Shown here one piece after another: positions 44,712 through 50,572 of a DNA stretch of 50,572 bases; position 1 is the first letter of the stretch, and every line of letters starts with the position of its first letter. The position numbers and the translations under genes were made by a program. Below the pieces are notes generated by a model. That model worked only from the letters and a program-made list of their open reading frames with translations. It searched no databases and had not been told where the DNA came from. The DNA comes from Chlorobiota bacterium (GTDB taxonomy: Bacteria; Bacteroidota; Bacteroidia; Bacteroidales; F082), in contig JAUVKF010000014.1 of NCBI GenBank assembly GCA_030596395.1, positions 1 through 50,572 of the forward strand, given 5' to 3'.

Positions 44712-45791
44712 ATGAAATACGTTGATGAATATCGAGACCGCGATATGGTAAAAGCGCTGGCGAATGAAATAAAAAAGGCCTCTACCAAACCGGTCAAACT
44801 GATGGAAGTTTGTGGGGGACATACCATGTCGATTCAAAAATTCGGTATTCCTTATTTATTACCTGAAACTGTAGAATTAATCTCAGGCCCTGGCTGCCCT
44901 GTTTGTGTAACCAGCAATAGTTTTATTGATAAAGCAGTAGCCTACAGCAAAAGAGACGATGTTATTATTGCAACTTACGGTGACTTAATCAGAGTACCCG
45001 GTTCAAGCTCCACCCTCGAAAAAGAACGTGCCAAAGGTGCAGATGTTCGCATCGTTTATTCAATCCTTGATGCTTTAGAAATTGCCAAACACAACCGAAG
45101 AAAGAAAATCGTTTTTCTCGGTATTGGCTTTGAAACTACAGCGCCAAGTTCAGCGGCGGGAATTATTAAGGCCCGGATGGCCGGCCTCAGTAACTTTTTC
45201 TTGTTCAGCGCTCACAAAGTGATGCCTCCGGCAATGTCAGCATTGATTGATGAAGGCGTTCAGATTGATGGTTATGTTGGTCCCGGTCATGTAAGCACAA
45301 TTACCGGAGAAAGCATTTACCTTGATATCCCTAAAAATTTTGGCCTCGGCGTAGTCATCAGCGGTTTTGAACCGGTTGACCTGATGCAGTCCATCCTGAT
45401 GCTGGTTAATCAAATCGAAAACAATGACCAAAAAGTTGAAATTCAATATACCCGTGCTGTAAAACCCGAAGGCAACATAAAAGCGCAGCAAATGCTGGAC
45501 GAAGTATTTGAGCCTGGCGACGATTGGTGGCGTGGACTTGGTGTGTTGAAAGACAGCGGTTTGAAGATCAGGGAGAGTTATGCGATGCATGATTCGGAAA
45601 AGAATATCGAAGTAGAAGTTGAACCATTGAAAGAACCTAAAGGGTGTATTTGTGGTGAAATCCTGCGCGGTGTAAAAAAACCAAAAGATTGTAAGTTGTT
45701 TGCCAAAAAATGTACACCTTCAAATCCTATCGGTTCTTGTATGGTTTCGAGCGAAGGTACCTGCCAGGCTTATTACATGTATAACAAGTAA
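44712..45791 (+). CDS. hypD: [NiFe]-hydrogenase maturation protein HypD
   Basis: A 359-residue iron-sulfur scaffold on which Fe(CN)2CO is assembled together with HypC. N-terminal LMEVCGGHTMSIQKFGI and ISGPGCPVCVTSNSFID carry the catalytic cysteines. The central GIGFETTAPSSAAGI and SAHKVMPPAM segments are family signatures. The C-terminus GCICGEILRG...DCKLFAKKC...GSCMVSSEGTC holds the [4Fe-4S] cluster. A -7 box lies 16 bases upstream. hypC, its usual partner, is not adjacent. hypE starts 55 bases downstream in the same direction, suggesting co-transcription. Confidence 0.95.
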   Translation: MKYVDEYRDRDMVKALANEIKKASTKPVKLMEVCGGHTMSIQKFGIPYLLPETVELISGPGCPVCVTSNSFIDKAVAYSKRDDVIIATYGDLIRVPGSSSTLEKERAKGADVRIVYSILDALEIAKHNRRKKIVFLGIGFETTAPSSAAGIIKARMAGLSNFFLFSAHKVMPPAMSALIDEGVQIDGYVGPGHVSTITGESIYLDIPKNFGLGVVISGFEPVDLMQSILMLVNQIENNDQKVEIQYTRAVKPEGNIKAQQMLDEVFEPGDDWWRGLGVLKDSGLKIRESYAMHDSEKNIEVEVEPLKEPKGCICGEILRGVKKPKDCKLFAKKCTPSNPIGSCMVSSEGTCQAYYMYNK

Positions 45792-45846
45792 ATTATCAGG
45801 CAAGTACTTCAAATAAATTGGCAAAGCAATTAAGAAACTCATTTTT

Positions 45847-46869
45847 ATGAAAAACAAATTCGACGCAATATTACTGGGACATGGCAGCGGTGGCAAACTC
45901 AGTCACGACCTGATCGATAATTTATTTGCAAAACATTTTGACAACCCGATATTACGTCAGCAATCCGATTCGGCATTGATCAAAACCAATGGCCGGCACC
46001 TTGCTTACACAACCGACTCATTCGTGGTTGATCCTATCTTTTTCCCTGGAGGTGACATCGGCAAATTAGCCATAGCAGGAACGGTGAACGACCTTGCTGT
46101 TTCCGGAGCAAAACCTGAATATTTAAGTGTAGGATTCATCATCGAAGAGGGATTTCCGTTTGCTGACCTGGAACGCATTGTATTAACCATGGCTGAAGAA
46201 GCTGAAAAAGCAAGTGTACTGATTGCTACAGGCGATACCAAGGTAGTGGATAAAGGAAAATGTGACAAACTTTTTATTAACACTTCCGGAATTGGAATTA
46301 TTGATGAGAAACATCTGGGAATCAGTTCAGGGAAAAATATTCAACCCGGAGACAAAATCATTATTAACGGCACCATTGGCGACCATGGTATGTCGGTAAT
46401 GGCTGCGCGTAATGATTTAAAAATCGCCGCTGATATCCAGTCGGATTGCGCCTGTTTAAACGACCTTATTAAAAGTGCGTTAGAGGTCAGTGATCAAATT
46501 AAATTTATGCGCGATGCCACACGAGGAGGACTCGGTACGGTTATTTCAGAAGTTGTAAAAGGTAGAGATTTTGGCATTCAAATTAATGAAGATAAAATCG
46601 GCTTAAATAACAGTGTACAAGGTATGTGTGAGTTATTGGGCTTCGATCCGCTTTATGTTGCCAACGAAGGAAAAGTTGTAATGATTGTTGGGAAAGATGA
46701 TGCCGGAAAAGTATTGGAAACAATAAAAGAAAGCCCCTTCGGAAAAGGAGCTTCGATTATAGGTGAAGTAACCAATGATCATTCAGGCATGGCCTGGCTT
46801 GAGACCGTTGTTGGGGGCAAGAGGATCATTGATATGATTTCGGGACAGCAGCTACCACGAATCTGCTAA
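45847..46869 (+). CDS. hypE: [NiFe]-hydrogenase maturation protein HypE
   Basis: A 340-residue ATP-dependent dehydratase converting thiocarbamate to thiocyanate for the CN ligands. The N-terminal LLGHGSGGKLSHDLID, TTDSFVVDPIFFPGGDIGKL, GTVNDLAVSGA and ATGDTKVVDKGK are typical of the PurM-like fold. It ends QQLPRIC, with the C-terminal cysteine that carries the carbamoyl group, so the protein is complete and functional-looking. Follows hypD and converges on the zinc-ribbon gene, with which it overlaps by four bases. Confidence 0.96.
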   Translation: MKNKFDAILLGHGSGGKLSHDLIDNLFAKHFDNPILRQQSDSALIKTNGRHLAYTTDSFVVDPIFFPGGDIGKLAIAGTVNDLAVSGAKPEYLSVGFIIEEGFPFADLERIVLTMAEEAEKASVLIATGDTKVVDKGKCDKLFINTSGIGIIDEKHLGISSGKNIQPGDKIIINGTIGDHGMSVMAARNDLKIAADIQSDCACLNDLIKSALEVSDQIKFMRDATRGGLGTVISEVVKGRDFGIQINEDKIGLNNSVQGMCELLGFDPLYVANEGKVVMIVGKDDAGKVLETIKESPFGKGASIIGEVTNDHSGMAWLETVVGGKRIIDMISGQQLPRIC

Positions 46870-47267
46870 GGCTCGTAAACATCATAGAATTTCGACAGTT
46901 CAGCGCTGAGATCCTGGAAGGCCACATAGTGATTGGAACAACCATTCCGTGAACAAATTGAAACACGTCCACCAACTTTTAAAACAAAGTTAACCATTGG
47001 CGCGCCACAAATGTTGCATTCTTCATTCACCAATAGTTCTTTATTACATTTCGGGCAGTAGAAATCAACTACCGTACCTTTTTTCAGCTCAACATCCGTA
47101 TGATGATCGTAGCATTCATAAATCGAACAAAGATGAAGGGTTCCTCTTTCTTCAGGAGTCACAATATTCAATTTAATACTCGGGTTGTCGTGAAGCAAAA
47201 CTTCATCATCCATCAACGATTTACGGCAATGGGGGCATTTTACATGCAGGGCTATTTTTTTCTTCAT
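46866..47267 (-). CDS. Zinc-ribbon protein of unknown function in the hyp cluster
   Basis: A 133-residue protein with three Cys clusters: VKCPHCRKSL, FYCPKCNKELL with NEECNICGAP, and ISICSRNGCSNHYV-like CSRNGC. Between the first two lies a His/Cys-containing LHLCSIYECYDHHTD. It is neither HypA (no N-terminal MHE) nor rubredoxin. The many Cys suggest two or three zinc sites. It overlaps hypE tail-to-tail by four bases and is the only minus-strand gene between hypE and hypB. A link to metal handling is suggested only by position. Confidence 0.8.
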   Translation of the reverse strand: MKKKIALHVKCPHCRKSLMDDEVLLHDNPSIKLNIVTPEERGTLHLCSIYECYDHHTDVELKKGTVVDFYCPKCNKELLVNEECNICGAPMVNFVLKVGGRVSICSRNGCSNHYVAFQDLSAELSKFYDVYEP

Positions 47268-47446
47268 TCTACTGGGTTTTTCAATTGTATGTGATGCGCT
47301 AATTTACAAAATAAACATACATTTTCAAAACAAATCCTATTTTATATTTGGATTGAATCAAAATAAATAGCCGCTAAACAGATAACTACTGCAAATTGAT
47401 CCGTTTCTGAATTACATATTAAAATATTTGCAAAACTTCACAAAAC

Positions 47447-47480
47447 TGTCATTCTGAATGAAGTGAAGGGGCTTTATACT
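47447..47480 (+). repeat. Half copy of family A repeat
   Basis: TGTCATTCTGAATGAAGTGA followed by AGGGG has the left end of the family but no right arm within 200 bases. It is a decayed or partial copy in the 513-base gap 47268-47780. Confidence 0.55.
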
Positions 47481-47568
47481 ATAATATTATACTTGAAGAG
47501 CATAAGGGTTTTTATCCCGAAAAACTTTAAATCTCTATCCTTCGGAATTAGTATAAAACTAAAATAAC

Positions 47569-47688
47569 CGTTTAATTGCGAGGAGCGACGAAGGAGTGAC
47601 GCGGCAATCTCAAAGTAAGAGGGGTGTTTCATTCAAAGGAGACTCCCGCAGTCGTCCGTCAGCTGACGGACTCCTTCGGAGTTAAGCG
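47569..47688. repeat. Family C inverted-repeat element, copy 4
   Basis: Starts CGTTTAATTGCGAGGAG and ends CTCCTTCGGAGTTAAGCG. The palindrome CCGTCAGCTGACGG is nested at 47656-47669 near the right end. Other copies are at 4885, 16157 and 16371. Confidence 0.78.
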
Positions 47689-47748
47689 AAGGTTGTTAGT
47701 TTTAAGTTTTAGTTGATTATTTTGATGAGCAGAATTCTACTTTATCAC

Positions 47749-47756
47749 TACTTTTG
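47749..47756 (+). promoter_or_regulatory. -7 box for hypB (TACTTTTG)
   Basis: TACTTTTG, 25 bases before the ATG at 47781. The in-frame TTG at 47754 falls in this box, so the longer start is rejected. Confidence 0.6.
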
Positions 47757-47780
47757 CTGGCACAATTAAAGGAAAGAATT

Positions 47781-48560
47781 ATGTGCGGAACTTGCGGATG
47801 CGGTCAGGACGACCAGGTAACATATACAAAACCAGGAGAAAATCAACATCATCACGGACATGATCACCAACATGATCATGAGCATGGCCACCACCATGAT
47901 CACGACCATCATCATAAAGAGATACAATTAGAAATTGATGTATTGTCGAAAAACAATATGGTTGCTGAGCGCAACAGGGGTTATTTCGAAGCATTAAATA
48001 TTACCACGCTCAACTTAGTAAGTTCTCCCGGATCGGGCAAAACCAGTTTGCTGGAAAAAACAATTACTAACTTTAAAGGTGAATTAGACCTTTTCATTAT
48101 CGAAGGCGACCAGCAAACCACCAACGATGCTGACCGGATTAATAAGGCAGGAGCGCCGGTTATCCAGATCAATACAGGAAACGGCTGCCACCTGGATGCT
48201 GAAATGGTCAACCATGCTGTTAAAGAGCTGAAACCAAAACAAGGTTCTGTTCTTTTTATTGAAAATGTAGGTAATCTCGTTTGTCCCTCCTTGTTTGATC
48301 TGGGTGAAGGAAAAAGGGTTGTGATTATCAGCGTTACCGAAGGTGAGGACAAGCCCATTAAGTATCCCACGATGTTCGAATCTTCTCAACTCTGTATCAT
48401 CAACAAAACAGATTTGTTGCCTTATGTGGATTTTGATGTGGAGAAAACAAAAGAATACGCAAAACGCGTTAATCCTCAACTTGAGTTCATTGAACTTTCT
48501 GTAAAATCGGGTGAAGGGATGGATAGATGGTATAAGTGGTTGAAGAAGCAGAATGGTTAA
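47781..48560 (+). CDS. hypB: Hydrogenase nickel incorporation GTPase HypB
   Basis: A 259-residue G3E GTPase that delivers nickel to the large subunit, normally with HypA. The N-terminus MCGTCGCGQDD is the CxxCGC high-affinity nickel motif. It is followed by a very His-rich run (about residues 20-50, nickel storage). GTPase motifs: VSSPGSGKTSLLEKTI (P loop), IEGDQQTTNDADRI, NVGNLVCPSLFDLGE (nickel/zinc site Cys), and INKTDLLPYV (NKxD). The ATG at 47781 is preferred to the TTG at 47754 because the CGTCGC motif is always N-terminal and the -7 box is upstream. No hypA is adjacent. Confidence 0.95.
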   Translation: MCGTCGCGQDDQVTYTKPGENQHHHGHDHQHDHEHGHHHDHDHHHKEIQLEIDVLSKNNMVAERNRGYFEALNITTLNLVSSPGSGKTSLLEKTITNFKGELDLFIIEGDQQTTNDADRINKAGAPVIQINTGNGCHLDAEMVNHAVKELKPKQGSVLFIENVGNLVCPSLFDLGEGKRVVIISVTEGEDKPIKYPTMFESSQLCIINKTDLLPYVDFDVEKTKEYAKRVNPQLEFIELSVKSGEGMDRWYKWLKKQNG

Positions 48561-48585
48561 AATCTCTATTTCAAAACCCAAGTTT

Positions 48586-49061
48586 GTCATTCTGAGCGAA
48601 AGCGAAGAATCTTTATGAAACTGACCTCATTTACCTGTTTTAATTCTTCTGCAACAATTCCCTTGTAAAGATTCTTCATTTCGCAACGCTCCATTCAGAA
48701 TGACAAATATTTCCAAACTGTCATGCTGAGCAAAGCGAAGTATCTTTGTGAAACTGCACTTTGATTTTTTCTTAATTAAAAAGTCTCCCTTTTAAAGATT
48801 CTTCACTCCACTGCGTTCCGTTCAGAATGACAGTTTTCTCTTTATTTCTTAAATTTTGTCATTCTGAGCGTCAGCGAAGAATCTTTATGGAACAGTAATC
48901 TGTTTTTAATCAATAAAAAGCTCCCTATTAAAGATTCCTCATTTCGCTCCGCTATATTCGGAATGACAAGTTCCCCTGAATTGTCATCCTGAGCACAGCG
49001 AAGGATCTTTGTGAAACCCTCTCAAAGATTCTTCATTCCGTTGCACTTCATTCAGAATGAC
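48586..49061 (+). repeat. Family A repeat cluster after hypB (4 units)
   Basis: Units at 48586-48704, 48720-48831, 48858-48967 and 48983-49061, each starting GTCAT(T/G/C)CTGAG and ending GAATGAC. The first three have an enlarged central loop (110-119 bases versus 79-80) with unrelated interior. They fill the 587-base gap 48561-49147. Divergence between copies is higher than in the GIY-YIG array. Confidence 0.85.
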
Positions 49062-49147
49062 AAATACCCCATCGCTTGTTCGCAATTTTATCGCGTGACA
49101 GGATTGCAATAGTATTATCGCACGCAAAAAATCTCGCTCGAGCTTTG

Positions 49148-50419
49148 TTACTGTGTTGATGTTTGCGTCTTATTTGCAGACAGATTTTTTAAATATTTAA
49201 TACAATAACCCGGTTCTTCAAGAATTCTTTTAAGTTCTTGATTTTGTTCTATATCCACACCTGCGTTTACATAATACTCTCTTACTCTTTTTTGAGCTTG
49301 TTCAAATAATTCTGGTTTTTGCTCATAAAGTTTTTCGATATAAGAAAAGTCTATTTCTGCTTTTGTGAAAATTTCTGGCGTATACTTTTCCTTAATTTGT
49401 TTTTCAACACGTACAGATTGAACAATATTCTCTTTAGTATCCTGTGTAAATAACATTTCTTCTTTAAACTCAGGATCTTTTGATTCCAGGTAAGTAAGTA
49501 TATTATTGACTTTACCCTTCATTGAATTGATCTCTTCTTGCTGTTGCTGGATTTTATAAACTAAATCATTGTTGTTTAAACCAATGGCCGTGTTAATTAA
49601 ACTTTTGTTACTAAATGGGTTCGAAATTGACCATGCTACTCCAACAATTCTACTGTAATCCTCAATAAGCATATCATCCGGATGTTTGGCTATGCCTAAT
49701 CCATCATCGTTTCCGGATGGCAGGATATAATCTCCAATGTTAACTTGTCCTATTACTTTAACAGGTACCTGCCCCAGGAATGCAACTTTCTCATAATTGT
49801 CTTCATTATCGATTGGAGGCATGTTACCGAGTACAATAGGGTTCGTCGAAATCACTCTATAGTGATCAGCATTATGTGTTTGCTTACTAATTTTTCCTCC
49901 CTTTATACCAACAATGTCACCAAATACAAATAACTCGTTTTGATCCTTTTTTTCAAGATATTCGGCATAATCGGCTCCTCCTGATTGGTAACTAACACCT
50001 ATATCATGTTCCATTTTAAGAGTATGCTCTAGCCAATGAGCAACTTTAAGTACCCCTTCAGCAGCTAAAACACCTACTTCGCCATAATCTGCTTGAGCAA
50101 AACATGCAATACCCTCTGCCACCATCAGCGCCCCATCAAGGGTTTCCATAGTTATGAAAAATAAGTAATCATGGGAGTTATGTAAATCATTGAGTGTTTG
50201 CCCTTCAATCCTTCCTACTGGATCATCATTTCCATCAAAAAAAGTAATGAAATTGTCGTTTTTATCTGGTGTATTATCATTTATGACAATAGCAATGCCA
50301 TGATTCGAGGTGTTTATATACATTGCATGACTCGACGCATCACTATCATCGCCATTACCTGTTGGATATCCATTACCAAATAAGTTGAAGTAATGGTGAG
50401 CCTCAACAGCTCCCAACAA
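49148..50419 (-). pseudogene. Fibre-like protein with peptidase-G2-type chaperone domain, 5'-truncated
   Basis: About 423 codons from a TTG at 50419. The middle resembles tail-fibre-type proteins (YINTSNHGIAIVINDN, NFITFFDGNDDPVGRIEGQT). Next comes a domain like the intramolecular chaperone/peptidase G2 family: GADYAEYLEKK, FGDIVGIKGGKIS, VISTNPIVLGNMPP, VPVKVIGQVNIGDYILPSG. A coiled coil follows (IQQQQEEINSMKGKVNNIL). The frame stays open to 50503 but without an ATG or GTG, and the transposase of an IS1595-type element starts divergently at 50495. The natural 5' end is therefore probably lost to the insertion. Function unknown; surface fibre is inference. Confidence 0.68.
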
Positions 50420-50494
50420 ATAGGCTTTATTAAATAATATGAGTATCGGTAAAGTTACAGAAAAATATACTATCTTAAAGGAAACAATTATGAC

Positions 50495-50572
50495 ATGAAT
50501 CTAATCAAATTTATCGATCGTTTTCCAGATGAAGACAGCTGTAAGCTAAGGTTTAAAGAGATAAGGGATCAA
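50495..50572 (+). mobile_element. IS1595-family transposase, N-terminal part (runs off the right edge)
   Basis: The reading frame from ATG at 50495 gives 26 residues to the window edge: MNLIKFIDRFPDEDSCKLRF then KEIRDQ. This matches the opening of IS1595-type (ISPna2-like) transposases, which continue with a zinc ribbon. The left inverted repeat should lie upstream, probably between about 50440 and 50490, but I could not fix it without the right end. Confidence 0.72.

Noticed and set aside
46866..47267. HypA
   Set aside because: No N-terminal MHE nickel motif; Cys spacing and length differ.
47754..47780. TTG start for hypB
   Set aside because: It falls in the -7 box, and the CGTCGC nickel motif belongs at the N-terminus starting 47781.
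50420..50500. Signal peptide of the fibre-like gene read upstream of the TTG
   Set aside because: The frame encodes a hydrophobic stretch but has no ATG/GTG/TTG start, and it lies in the presumed IS end.

Overview
The window reads as chromosomal DNA of a Bacteroidota bacterium, most likely an environmental, fermentative member of the Bacteroidales/Marinilabiliales. Evidence: TAnnTTTG-type -7 promoter boxes a short distance upstream of many genes, almost no Shine-Dalgarno sequences, Bacteroidota-restricted families (BT_3928-like DoxX protein, DUF1599, PorT-like barrel, fused glycogen synthase/phosphorylase), and the DUF1599 / BT_3928 / tpiA / prmA neighbourhood beside folP. No rRNA, tRNA or CRISPR array was seen.

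Layout. 1-521: 5' part of a secreted protein (minus). 0.7-5.8 kb: fused glycogen synthase/alpha-glucan phosphorylase and fabG. 6-15.2 kb: a minus-strand block (1500-residue exported protein of unknown function, prmA, tpiA, a lone DppB-like permease, BT_3928-like protein, DUF1599), with folP divergent from its head. 16-17.4 kb: two inverted-repeat elements and a small exported protein made of five copies of an EAYIDDIPFNT-type motif. 17.5-22.6 kb: a nuclease/helicase (DUF2075) gene, a broken rhuM, two and a half extra copies of the 5' end of uup, then intact uup. 22.6-25.1 kb: C-rich palindromic repeats around a DUF559 nuclease gene, a GNAT gene and a probable small RNA. 25.1-31.8 kb: GH114-like lipoprotein, ATP-grasp enzyme, a long repeat-rich gap, a six-PAS histidine kinase and a NarL-type regulator. 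31.9-48.6 kb: truA, then a complete NAD-linked [NiFe]-hydrogenase locus. 48.6-50.6 kb: repeats, a truncated fibre-like gene and the start of an IS1595-type transposase.

The hydrogenase locus is the functional core. hoxF-hoxU-hoxY-hoxH-hoxW plus a dihydroorotate-dehydrogenase-like gene form a minus-strand operon in the Ralstonia soluble-hydrogenase order. hypF is divergent, followed by hypD, hypE and hypB. A nickel-transporter-like gene, a small barrel protein and rex lie just beyond the operon. Three 18-bp Rex-type operators are visible: two in the hoxF/hypF gap and one on the promoter of the nickel-transporter operon that contains rex. This predicts a self-contained NADH-responsive module for hydrogenase, nickel supply and maturation. 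hypA and hypC are not in the window.

The other striking layer is repeat DNA. At least four inverted-repeat families fill the gaps. Two of them surround a small nuclease-domain gene: a GIY-YIG gene inside a 96-bp-period tandem array, and a DUF559 gene inside C-rich palindromes. A 14-bp palindrome is nested in three unrelated families. These nuclease/repeat pairs are the best candidates for an under-described mobile system here, analogous to REP/RAYT but with different enzymes. That mechanism is inference.
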